From NCBI GenBank assembly GCA_937910975.1, contig CALEMZ010000146.1:1-8584 (forward strand): a stretch of 8,584 nt of DNA, in the 5' to 3' direction. This document shows, piece after piece, positions 1 through 5,905 of this stretch (the first letter of the stretch is position 1; each line of letters begins with the position of its first letter). Made by a program: the position numbers and the translations under genes. The notes below the pieces were generated by a model that was not told the origin of the DNA, did not search any database, and saw only the letters and a program-made list of their open reading frames with translations. This DNA is from an uncultured Pseudorhodobacter sp. Lineage in GTDB: Bacteria > Pseudomonadota > Alphaproteobacteria > Rhodobacterales > Rhodobacteraceae.

Positions 1-212
1 GGATGTGGACGGATCGGGCGGGCGTGATGGCGCTGATTGCGGCGGGTATTGGCGGTGCGGCAGGCTATGGCGGTGCGGCGATTTCGGCGGCTGTGCCGGG
101 GGTGCCGACGGGGCCTGTAATCGTGATGCTGTGCTTCTCGGCCTTCCTGATCTCGGCCTTGATATCGCCGCGCCGGGGGGTGATTGGCCGATTGCTGGGG
201 GCGCGCGCGTGA
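1..212 (+). CDS. Metal ABC transporter permease (ABC-3 family), C-terminal fragment
   Basis: This is the last ~70 codons of a gene that begins before the window; the frame is already open at base 1, so the ATG at base 3 is probably internal. The peptide is hydrophobic, with two likely membrane segments (about residues 9-30 and 37-54 of the visible part) joined by a short loop containing PGVPTGPVIV. It ends in a basic tail, PRRGVIGRLLGARA. A P-TGP-I/V stretch before the last helix and an Arg-rich tail are typical of the first permease of TroCD/SitCD/MntCD-type importers for Mn, Zn or Fe (family knowledge). Its TGA overlaps the ATG of the next permease by one base, so the two are almost certainly co-translated. 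The metal cannot be decided from this fragment. Confidence 0.8.
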   Translation, partial: MWTDRAGVMALIAAGIGGAAGYGGAAISAAVPGVPTGPVIVMLCFSAFLISALISPRRGVIGRLLGARA

Positions 213-1123
213 TGCTGGGCGAAGATTTCGTGGTGCTGTCGCTCGTCCCGATCCTGATCGCGGTATTGGCGGCGCTGGCTTGCGCCTTGCCGGGCAACTT
301 CTTGTTGCTGCGCCGACAGGCAATGATGGGCGACATGATGGCCCATTCGGTGCTGCCGGGGCTTATTCTGGCGTTCTTGCTGACGGGGCAGGTTTCGGGC
401 TGGGTGATGTTTGTGGGGGCAGGGGGGGCGGCGCTGTTGTCGGCTTTATTGGTGGAGGCGATCACCAAACTGGGCCGCGTGGACCCCGGTGCTGCCATGG
501 GCATGACCTTTACCACCATGTTTGCCTCAGGCGTTTTGCTGCTGGAACTGACGGGCGCGTCGGGTGTGCATCTGGATGTGGAGCATGCGCTTTATGGCAA
601 TCTGGAAAGCCTGATCTGGCTGGATGCGCAGGGCTGGGCCTCGCTGCTGGATGCTGAGGCGCTGGCTGGCCTGCCGCCGGAGCTGGCGCAATTGGCGGTC
701 GTTATGGTGCTGCTGGCGCTTTTGATGTGGGTGTTTTGGCGGCCATTGGTGATGGCCTCTTTTGATGCGGGCCATGCTGCAGTGCTGGGGCTGCCTGTGG
801 GCATGATCTCGTTGGGTATTGTGGCGGCGACGGCGATGGCCTCGGTGGCGGCCTTTACGGCTGTTGGGTCTATCCTGACCATCGCGATGCTGATCTGCCC
901 GCCCGCCGCCGCGCGACTGTTGACGAACCGTCTGGGCGTGCAGGTCTGGCTAAGCCTTGGGCTGGCGACGCTTTCGGCGGTGCTGGGTTATGTGTTGGCG
1001 GGCTACGGCCCGTTTTGGCTGGGGTTTTCGGCCTCTGTCTCGGCGGCGGGGATGATGGCGGTGGTGTCGGGCGCGTTGCTGGGCCTTGCCGCGCTGTTTG
1101 GCCCGCATCGTAAAGCGGGCTGA
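212..1123 (+). CDS. Metal ABC transporter permease (ABC-3 family, TroD/SitD-like)
   Basis: A 303-residue integral membrane protein, the usual length for an ABC-3 permease (PF00950). It would pair with the upstream permease to form the inner-membrane channel of a Mn/Zn/Fe importer. I chose the ATG at 212 because it sits in the ATGA-type overlap with the preceding stop and gives the family N-terminus; the frame is open further upstream only as a shadow. Hydrophobic segments lie at about residues 8-33, 48-80, 93-113, 158-180, 190-225, 245-265 and 270-297. Family landmarks include NFLLLRRQAMMGDMMAHSVLPG (split here as residues 29-38 and 39-50), GVHLDVEHALYGNLES (118-133) and FDAGHAAVLGLP (184-195), the region that contacts the ATPase. 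PPAAARLLTNR (230-240) is also typical. The binding protein and ATPase should lie upstream. The metal could be Mn, Zn or Fe. Confidence 0.88.
   Translation: MLGEDFVVLSLVPILIAVLAALACALPGNFLLLRRQAMMGDMMAHSVLPGLILAFLLTGQVSGWVMFVGAGGAALLSALLVEAITKLGRVDPGAAMGMTFTTMFASGVLLLELTGASGVHLDVEHALYGNLESLIWLDAQGWASLLDAEALAGLPPELAQLAVVMVLLALLMWVFWRPLVMASFDAGHAAVLGLPVGMISLGIVAATAMASVAAFTAVGSILTIAMLICPPAAARLLTNRLGVQVWLSLGLATLSAVLGYVLAGYGPFWLGFSASVSAAGMMAVVSGALLGLAALFGPHRKAG
1101..1120 (+). terminator. Hairpin at the 3' end of the permease gene, possible weak terminator
   Basis: GCCCGC (1101-1106) and GCGGGC (1115-1120) form a perfect 6-bp stem with an 8-base loop, ending just before the stop codon TGA at 1121-1123. 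No T-run follows (the next bases are C-rich), so it does not meet the rules for an intrinsic terminator. It may stall polymerase or protect the 3' end of the permease transcript, or it may be coincidence in GC-rich sequence. Confidence 0.25.
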
Positions 1124-1136
1124 CCCCTTCCCAAGC

Positions 1137-1156
1137 TTGACCCCCGCGCCTATAAC
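1137..1156 (+). promoter_or_regulatory. Promoter-like elements upstream of hisB, wrong spacing
   Basis: The 82-base gap between the permease and hisB is the natural place for a his promoter. It contains TTGACC (1137-1142) and TATAAC (1151-1156), each close to a sigma-70 consensus hexamer, but only 8 bases apart instead of 16-18. With normal spacing, the -35 partner of TATAAC would be TTCCCA (1128-1133), a poorer match. TATAAC is a fair candidate -10 about 50 bases before the hisB start; the -35 assignment is open. Confidence 0.25.
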
Positions 1157-1205
1157 CCCGTAACAACAAGCCATACACCCCGTTCAAACAGACCCGGAGC
1201 CCGCC

Positions 1206-1793
1206 ATGCGCAAGGCCAGCCTTTCCCGCAATACCAATGAAACCGAGATTTCGGTGGCCATCAATCTTGATGGCACCGGGCAGTCGGATATCCAGACCGG
1301 GGTCGGCTTTTTTGACCATATGATGGACCAGTTGGCCCGCCATTCGCTGATTGACATGACGATCAAGGCCAAGGGTGATCTGCACATCGACGACCACCAC
1401 ACGGTGGAGGATTGCGGCATTGCCTTGGGTCAGGCCCTGGCGCAGGCCTTGGGCGACAAGCGCGGTATCCGTCGCTATGGCAGCTTCCATCTTGCGATGG
1501 ATGATGCGCTGATCCGCTGCGCGCTGGACCTTTCGGCACGGCCCTTTCTGGTGTGGAACATACCCTTTCCCACCGCCAAGATTGGCACGTTTGATACCGA
1601 ATTGGTGCGCGAGTTCTTTCAGGCGCTGGCCACCCATGGCGGTATCACCCTGCATGTCGATATGATCCACGGGTTCAACAGCCATCACATCGCCGAAGCG
1701 GCGTTCAAGGCCGTGGCCCGCGCCCTGCGTGAGGCCGTAGAGCCGGATCCGCGCCGCGAAGGTGCCATTCCTTCGACCAAGGGCAGCCTGTGA
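1206..1793 (+). CDS. hisB: Imidazoleglycerol-phosphate dehydratase HisB
   Basis: It dehydrates imidazole glycerol phosphate to imidazole acetol phosphate, a late step of histidine synthesis, in the cytoplasm. At 195 residues it is the monofunctional form, without the N-terminal phosphatase domain of the E. coli fusion. The two halves of the duplicated fold carry the Mn-binding motifs: FFDHMMDQ (35-42, H38), DDHHTVED (62-69, H64, H65, E68) and NSHHIAE (158-164, H160, H161, E164). The family C-terminal motif PSTKG is at 189-193. The ATG at 1206 is preceded by CGGAG about 7 bases upstream and gives the expected N-terminus, beginning RKASLSRNTNETEI. hisH starts directly after its stop codon, so the two are coupled. 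Confidence 0.97.
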   Translation: MRKASLSRNTNETEISVAINLDGTGQSDIQTGVGFFDHMMDQLARHSLIDMTIKAKGDLHIDDHHTVEDCGIALGQALAQALGDKRGIRRYGSFHLAMDDALIRCALDLSARPFLVWNIPFPTAKIGTFDTELVREFFQALATHGGITLHVDMIHGFNSHHIAEAAFKAVARALREAVEPDPRREGAIPSTKGSL

Positions 1794-2441
1794 ATGCTGA
1801 CGGTTCTGGTCGATTACGATAGCGGCAATCTGCATTCAGCGGAAAAGGCCTTTCAGCGCATGGCACTGGAGGTCGGTGCGGGCGAGGTGCTGGTTTCCTC
1901 GCGCCCCGAGGATGTCGCGCGTGCCGACCGGATCGTGCTGCCGGGGGACGGGGCCTTTCCGTCCTGTCGCCGCGCGTTGGGCAGTTACGGCGGGCTTTTT
2001 GAGGCGATTGAGGAGGGCGTGATCCGGCGCGCCGTGCCTTTTCTTGGCATTTGTGTCGGTATGCAGATGATGGCGAGTTGGGGCCGAGAATTTAGCGATA
2101 CTCAAGGATTTGACTGGATTGGTGGCGAGGTGGTACAAATCACGCCCGTGGATGCTGCACTGAAGGTGCCGCATATGGGCTGGAATGACCTCGTGCTGAG
2201 CGCGGCAGGGCAGGCGCATCCGGTGCTTGCCGGCATCAAGACCGGCGATCACTGCTATTTTGTCCATTCCTACCACTTCCGCGTGGATGATCCGGCACAT
2301 CGGCTGGCCCATGTGGATTATGGCACCGAGATCACTGCGATGATCGGGCGTGACACGATGGTCGGCATGCAGTTCCACCCCGAAAAAAGCCAGGCCAACG
2401 GCTTGCGAATGATCGGAAATTTCCTGCGCTGGGCTCCCTGA
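1794..2441 (+). CDS. hisH: Imidazole glycerol phosphate synthase, glutaminase subunit HisH
   Basis: A class I glutamine amidotransferase that hydrolyses glutamine and passes ammonia through a tunnel to HisF, encoded downstream. It has 215 residues, normal for HisH. The catalytic triad is visible: Cys87 in GICVGMQ (85-91), and His195 and Glu197 in FHPEKS (194-199). The oxyanion-strand motif reads PGDGAF (50-55), where many HisH proteins have PGVGAF. YFVHSYHF (155-162) is the usual family segment. The ATG follows the hisB TGA with no gap, and AAGGG at 1779-1783 inside hisB can act as its ribosome binding site. Unlike in many his operons, hisA does not follow at once: a - strand pseudogene abuts the stop codon. 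Confidence 0.97.
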   Translation: MLTVLVDYDSGNLHSAEKAFQRMALEVGAGEVLVSSRPEDVARADRIVLPGDGAFPSCRRALGSYGGLFEAIEEGVIRRAVPFLGICVGMQMMASWGREFSDTQGFDWIGGEVVQITPVDAALKVPHMGWNDLVLSAAGQAHPVLAGIKTGDHCYFVHSYHFRVDDPAHRLAHVDYGTEITAMIGRDTMVGMQFHPEKSQANGLRMIGNFLRWAP

Positions 2442-2710
2442 GTGTGGGCGCGGCCGCGTTCAAAATGGCGGTCAGCGCATTGTTCAAAAACCCCATCACC
2501 AAAAGCGCGCGCCACACGGCCCAGCCCTTTGGAAAGGCGGTGCCGCTGGCCCAAAGCACCATGGCAAGTGCAGCCGCTGCAAGAGCAACCCGCAAAACAC
2601 GATTGTGAAAGGTGAAAAATGCCCCACTGCGAGTTGGACGAAAAAGAACAATCCGCCCCAGAGCAGCGACAAGGCACATAAGAGCGCCAGTCAAAGCCGC
2701 TCATCTTCAT
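2442..2710 (-). pseudogene. Decayed EamA/DMT-family transporter remnant
   Basis: No single frame here is a gene, but joining frames on the - strand gives a recognisable EamA (drug/metabolite transporter) N-terminal half. From ATG at 2710 it reads MKMSGFDW. One frame over it reads LALLCALSLLWGG, then LFFFVQLAVGHFSPFTIVFC. After another shift near 2591-2594 it reads RVALAAAALAMVLW, then PKGWAVWRALLVMGFLNN, then AILNAAAPT next to the hisH stop. The first shift (near 2686-2692) is explained by loss of one copy of a tandem CTGG. The second is explained by loss of one base in the TGC-CGG-GTT codons. Intact relatives carry about 17-18 residues between the LLNN and ILNA motifs (family knowledge); these are missing, as is the whole C-terminal half. 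Only about 90 of ~290 residues remain. The family assignment rests on remembered motifs, not a search. Confidence 0.72.
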
Positions 2711-2795
2711 GTCAACTGGGGCGGGCATCAGACGCGCCTGTCAGAGTTCCCCCCGATAGCAGTCAAAAGCCCGCCCTACGACCCGGAACCTGCGC

Positions 2796-3188
2796 TTATT
2801 TCACGCGGATCCACTGGCCGCCGTCGCGGCAAATGCCAAACACACAGCCTTGTACCGCAACGTTATTGCCCGACAGGCTCATTTTACTGCTGTAGGTTTT
2901 GTCCCGGTCTGGCGACCAAACTTTACCACCACCATAAGCCCCACCGCCCTTGGCTTGCATATCCCAAATGATGCGTTTGCCAATATTTTCAGATTTTAAA
3001 TCCTTGCCTTTGCTGTCAAAGGATTTGATCAAGATACCGCAAAAGGCCGGGCCACAGGCACTGACCTTAACATGGCCAAAGTTGCCATTGTCATCTGGCT
3101 TGGTCTTCCACACGCCCTCCAGCGGATCTGCCGCGAATGCTGCCCCCGCAGCCAAAGTCATCACTGTCGCAAGAATAAGTCTCTTCAT
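2796..3188 (-). CDS. Secreted DUF2147 family protein
   Basis: A 130-residue protein of unknown function. I chose ATG at 3188 because GGGAGG lies about 9 bases upstream and it begins a clean signal peptide: MKR, a hydrophobic core (residues 4-16) and AFA-AD (17-21), a good signal peptidase I site after residue 19. The mature part opens with DPLEGVWKT, has the pair of cysteines in VSACGPAFCGILI, then WDMQ, a Gly-rich GGGAYGGGKVW, and YSSKMSLSGN. It ends with VQGCVFGICRDGGQWIRVK. This W-K/T opening and G-L-x-V-x-G-C/I ending match the small lipocalin-like periplasmic DUF2147 fold as I know it. Four cysteines could form two disulfides in the periplasm. It lies on the strand opposite to the his genes and is less GC-rich than they are. 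The function is unknown; a link to histidine synthesis is not implied. Confidence 0.82.
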   Translation of the reverse strand: MKRLILATVMTLAAGAAFAADPLEGVWKTKPDDNGNFGHVKVSACGPAFCGILIKSFDSKGKDLKSENIGKRIIWDMQAKGGGAYGGGKVWSPDRDKTYSSKMSLSGNNVAVQGCVFGICRDGGQWIRVK

Positions 3189-3280
3189 TCTGGTCCCTCC
3201 CAAAAACACTTGGCCAAAGCTTCGCTACAATTCATCCGCCAATCAAGCGTGACGTGGGGTCGTATCACTTGCCGTGTGCA

Positions 3281-3311
3281 TCTTGGCATTTGCCCCCCCC
3301 TGTGCCAAAGA
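3281..3311 (+). promoter_or_regulatory. Hairpin with C8 loop in the hisA 5' region
   Basis: TTGGCA (3283-3288) and TGCCAA (3303-3308) form a perfect 6-bp stem, extended by TC/GA across a one-base bulge. The 14-base loop contains a run of eight C (3293-3300). It lies 31-61 bases before the hisA start codon, between hisA and the divergent DUF2147 gene. It could be a leader structure or an operator, but no known attenuator pattern (His codon run, paired alternative hairpins, T-run) is seen. Confidence 0.3.
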
Positions 3312-3341
3312 CCCCGCAACCTGCAGTGACCGGAGACCGCC

Positions 3342-4061
3342 ATGATCCTCTACCCCGCCATCGACCTCAAAGACGGCCAATGCGTACGCCTGCTGCGCGG
3401 CGAGATGGAGGCTGCGACCGTCTTCGGCGATGATCCCGCAGCTCAGGCCGCCACGTTTGAGGCGGCAGGATGCGAATGGATCCATCTGGTAGACCTCAAC
3501 GGCGCTTTCGCAGGCCAGCCGGTGAATGCCGCCGCGGTCGAAGCCATCCTCAGCCGCGTGAAAGTGCCGTGCCAACTCGGCGGTGGCATCCGTGATATGG
3601 CAACGATCGAGGCCTGGCTGTCCAAAGGCCTGTCCCGCGTCATTCTCGGCACGGTCGCGGTGGAAAACCCAAGCTTGGTGCGCGAGGCTGCAATAGCCTT
3701 CCCCGGCAGGGTTGCCGTCGGCATTGACGCCCGAAATGGCCGCGTGGCGACCAAAGGCTGGGCCAATGAGACCGATGTCATGGTCACGGATCTTGCCCGC
3801 AGCTTTGAAGATGCGGGCGTTGCGGCCATCATCTACACCGACATTGACCGCGATGGCGCGATGCAAGGCCCTAATATCGCGGCCACCGAGGCACTTGCAC
3901 GCGCCGTCACCATCCCTGTTATCGCTTCGGGCGGTGTCTCCTCCATGGCCGATCTGAAGGCCCTGCAAGCCACGAATATCATCGCAGGCGCCATCTCTGG
4001 CCGGGCGCTCTATGACGGTGCGATTGATCTTGCACAGGCACTCAAAGCCCTGAAAACCTGA
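3342..4061 (+). CDS. hisA: Phosphoribosylformimino-5-aminoimidazole carboxamide ribotide isomerase HisA
   Basis: It catalyses the Amadori rearrangement of ProFAR to PRFAR, the substrate of HisH-HisF. The protein has 239 residues and a (beta/alpha)8 barrel fold, as usual. The opening YPAIDLKDGQCVRL carries the catalytic Asp8, and GIDARNG carries the second catalytic Asp129. The phosphate-binding loops are visible as QLGGGIRD (78-85) and ASGGVSS in the C-terminal half. TDIDRDGAMQGPN is the half-barrel repeat of the HisF segment TSMDRDGTRAGFN. The ATG is preceded by CCGGAG about 7 bases upstream. It begins a second his block after the - strand pseudogene and DUF2147 gene, so it probably has its own promoter in 3189-3341, which I cannot place with confidence. 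Confidence 0.97.
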   Translation: MILYPAIDLKDGQCVRLLRGEMEAATVFGDDPAAQAATFEAAGCEWIHLVDLNGAFAGQPVNAAAVEAILSRVKVPCQLGGGIRDMATIEAWLSKGLSRVILGTVAVENPSLVREAAIAFPGRVAVGIDARNGRVATKGWANETDVMVTDLARSFEDAGVAAIIYTDIDRDGAMQGPNIAATEALARAVTIPVIASGGVSSMADLKALQATNIIAGAISGRALYDGAIDLAQALKALKT

Positions 4062-4081
4062 CCCCGCTTTCTTTTCGGTAC

Positions 4082-4130
4082 AAATATCCTGGGGGGAATT
4101 GCCGCAAGGCAAGGGGGGCAACGCCCCCGC
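4082..4130. repeat. G-rich double-hairpin intergenic repeat between hisA and hisF
   Basis: The 119-base hisA-hisF gap starts this element with AAATATCCTGGGGGG, then has two back-to-back hairpins: TTGCC-GCAA-GGCAA (4099-4112), a 5-bp stem closed by a GNRA tetraloop, and GGGGGC-AAC-GCCCCC (4114-4128), a 6-bp stem. I associate AAATATCC followed by a G run and a GC-rich palindrome with a repeated intergenic element common in Rhodobacteraceae genomes (recalled, not verified). It may act as an RNA processing or stability element between hisA and hisF, or as a weak terminator; there is no T-run. Confidence 0.5.
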
Positions 4131-4180
4131 TTCCTCCCAACCCACTTGCTCTCCGCCCAGAATAAGGCCTAGAACAACTC

Positions 4181-4942
4181 ATGCTAAAAACCCGCATCAT
4201 CCCTTGCCTTGATGTCGCCGATGGCCGCGTGGTCAAAGGCGTAAACTTCGTTGGCCTGCGCGACGCGGGCGACCCGGTTGAGGCCGCGCGCGCCTATGAC
4301 GCGGCAGGCGCGGATGAACTGTGTTTCCTCGACATTCATGCCACGCATGAAAACCGGGGCACCATGTTTGATCTGGTCACCCGCACCGCCGAACAATGTT
4401 TCATGCCGCTGACCGTAGGCGGTGGCGTGCGCAGCCATGAAGATGTGCGCGCATTGCTGCTGGCCGGGGCGGATAAGGTCTCGTTCAACTCGGCGGCCGT
4501 GGCCAACCCCGATGTGGTGGCCGAGGCGGCGGATCGTTTCGGCAGCCAATGCATCGTTGTGGCTATTGATGCCAAAACCGTCGCCCCCGGAAAATGGGAG
4601 ATTTTTACCCATGGCGGGCGCAAATCCACCGGGATTGATGCCGTGGAATTCGCCCGCATCGTAACGGCCAAAGGGGCTGGCGAAATCCTTCTCACCTCGA
4701 TGGACCGCGATGGCACTCGCGCGGGTTTTAATCTGCCGCTCACCCGCGCGATTTCCGATGCCGTGTCGGTCCCGGTCATTGCCAGCGGTGGCGTTGGCAC
4801 GCTGGATCACCTTGTCGAAGGTGTAACCATCGGCGGGGCCAGTGCGGTGCTGGCCGCCTCCATCTTCCATTTCGGCGATTTTACCATTGGGCAGGCAAAG
4901 GCCCATATGGCCGCCGCCGGCATCCCCATGAGGCTGACATGA
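4181..4942 (+). CDS. hisF: Imidazole glycerol phosphate synthase, cyclase subunit HisF
   Basis: It uses ammonia supplied by HisH to convert PRFAR to imidazole glycerol phosphate and AICAR. The protein has 253 residues and a (beta/alpha)8 barrel fold. Catalytic Asp11 lies in IPCLDVADGRVVKG (7-20) and Asp130 in VVAIDAK (126-132), the same numbers as in the well-studied bacterial HisF. LTVGGGVRS (77-85) and IASGGVGT are the phosphate-binding loops, and TSMDRDGT is the half-barrel repeat. The ATG at 4181 gives the standard MLKTRIIPCLDV start; the ribosome binding site is weak (AAGG about 15 bases upstream). Its TGA overlaps the hisE ATG (ATGA at 4939-4942), so the two are translationally coupled. 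A 119-base gap with a structured repeat separates it from hisA. Confidence 0.98.
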   Translation: MLKTRIIPCLDVADGRVVKGVNFVGLRDAGDPVEAARAYDAAGADELCFLDIHATHENRGTMFDLVTRTAEQCFMPLTVGGGVRSHEDVRALLLAGADKVSFNSAAVANPDVVAEAADRFGSQCIVVAIDAKTVAPGKWEIFTHGGRKSTGIDAVEFARIVTAKGAGEILLTSMDRDGTRAGFNLPLTRAISDAVSVPVIASGGVGTLDHLVEGVTIGGASAVLAASIFHFGDFTIGQAKAHMAAAGIPMRLT

Positions 4943-5250
4943 ACGCAATTGACCGTCTGGCCGAAACCATCGCTGCGCGCAAAGGCGCGGACCCTGAAAG
5001 TTCGTGGACGGCCAAACTCCTGTCCAAAGGCCCCGAGAAATGCGCCGAGAAGTTCGGCGAAGAGGCGGTGGAAGCCATCATCGAGGCCGTCAAGGGGGAT
5101 CGCGAAAAGCTCACCTCGGAAGCCGCCGATGTGCTCTATCATCTTCTGGTGATGCTGGCTGCGCGCGATGTTACGCTGGCCGATGTGCTGGCCGAACTTG
5201 CCCGCCGCGAAGGCACCTCCGGGCTTGCGGAAAAGGCATCGCGCGGCTGA
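4939..5250 (+). CDS. hisE: Phosphoribosyl-ATP pyrophosphatase HisE
   Basis: It hydrolyses phosphoribosyl-ATP to phosphoribosyl-AMP and pyrophosphate, the second step of histidine synthesis. At 103 residues it is the stand-alone all-alpha (MazG-like) enzyme, not the HisIE fusion. The metal-binding acidic residues are in KFGEEAVEAIIEA (about 38-50) and EAADVLYHLLVML (about 60-72), the usual EExxE...ExxD arrangement. WTAKLLSKGPEKCAEK is the family N-terminal segment. It overlaps the hisF stop by four bases (ATGA) and ends the his block. The convergent CoA-binding gene ends only 11 bases further on, leaving no room for a separate terminator. Confidence 0.96.
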   Translation: MNAIDRLAETIAARKGADPESSWTAKLLSKGPEKCAEKFGEEAVEAIIEAVKGDREKLTSEAADVLYHLLVMLAARDVTLADVLAELARREGTSGLAEKASRG

Positions 5251-5261
5251 CGTGCGGGCCA

Positions 5262-5735
5262 TTACAGCTTTGACGAAATGATCCCGGTGTTAAACCCGCC
5301 CATCCGCAACTCGCCAAAGAGGCGCTGATATTCGATCTTGGGGCAAAGATCCTGCACGATGTCGATGCCTTTTGCCCGCGCCATGGCCTCAGCTTCGGCG
5401 TTTGTGATGCCAAGTTGCAACCAGATGGTGCGCAGATGGGGCAGATGGGCTATCGCCTCCACAACAACCGGCAGCACATGCTCGGAGCGCCGGAAAATAT
5501 CGACCATATCCACTTCAACATCGTCCGGAATATCGGCTAGGCTGGCATAGACCGTCTCACCCAGCAGCTTGGCTCCTGCATGGCCGGGATTGACCGGGAT
5601 CACCCGCTTGCCGCGCAGTCCCATATAGCGCGCAACAAAATAGCTGGCCCTGAGCGGATTCATCGAGGCTCCGACAATCGCTATACAGCGCGTGCGGTTC
5701 AAAATATCGCGCAATTCCTGATCGGTCTGGCTCAT
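5262..5735 (-). CDS. CoA-binding domain protein (YccU-like)
   Basis: A 157-residue single-domain protein with a CoA-binding Rossmann fold (PF13380 type), related to the N-terminal domain of NDP-forming acyl-CoA synthetases and to E. coli YccU. The nucleotide loop is RCIAIVGASMNPLRAS (16-31), followed by KRVIPVNPG (43-51) and the conserved ending IVQDLCPKIEYQRLFGEL. The physiological role of this family is not established. The start is ambiguous: ATG at 5735 (MSQTDQEL) or GTG at 5744 (three residues longer). Neither has a strong ribosome binding site; I prefer the ATG. It lies downstream of rlmB on the same strand, but a strong terminator ends 28 bases before its start, so it either has its own signals or depends on read-through. 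Its 3' end converges on hisE. Confidence 0.88.
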   Translation of the reverse strand: MSQTDQELRDILNRTRCIAIVGASMNPLRASYFVARYMGLRGKRVIPVNPGHAGAKLLGETVYASLADIPDDVEVDMVDIFRRSEHVLPVVVEAIAHLPHLRTIWLQLGITNAEAEAMARAKGIDIVQDLCPKIEYQRLFGELRMGGFNTGIISSKL

Positions 5736-5763
5736 ATCGGTCACTCGTTTGGTGAGAGATCAT

Positions 5764-5794
5764 AAAAAAGCGCCCGAGCCAAATGGCCGGGCGC
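5764..5794 (-). terminator. Intrinsic terminator downstream of rlmB
   Basis: Read on the - strand, GCGCCCG-GCC-ATTT-GGC-T-CGGGCGC (5794 to 5770) forms a 10-bp GC-rich stem with one bulged base and a 4-base loop. Six T follow at once (5769-5764). This is a textbook rho-independent terminator. It is oriented to end the rlmB transcript, 112 bases after the rlmB stop codon and just before the CoA-binding gene. Confidence 0.85.
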
Positions 5795-5905
5795 GAGTCG
5801 CGGAACGAGGGACAGTGTAGGAGCTACGGGAGTTCCATGCCCGAGGCCGTACAGAAGATATGGGGCGCGTTTGCAAGTAATAAAGGGGCAATCGCGCATC
5901 TGTGA

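Noticed and set aside
1793..1800. Possible frameshift or fusion between hisB and hisH
   Set aside because: The TGA-ATG junction is a normal tight operon boundary; both proteins are full length with complete active sites.
870..1835. 321-codon open frame on the - strand over the permease end and hisB
   Set aside because: It is antisense to two well-supported genes, spans their intergenic gap, has low-complexity Pro/Arg/Ser-rich sequence and no family motif. It is a GC-rich shadow.
2605..2971. Two overlapping + strand frames of 96 and 119 codons between hisH and the DUF2147 gene
   Set aside because: They cross the transporter remnant and run into the intact DUF2147 gene antisense; they lack a plausible ribosome binding site and show no family features.
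3243..4145. 300-codon open frame on the - strand over hisA
   Set aside because: Antisense to a gene with both catalytic Asp residues in place; the composition is that of a complementary-strand shadow.
4184..4948. 254-codon open frame on the - strand over hisF
   Set aside because: Exactly antisense to hisF, with no recognisable domain.
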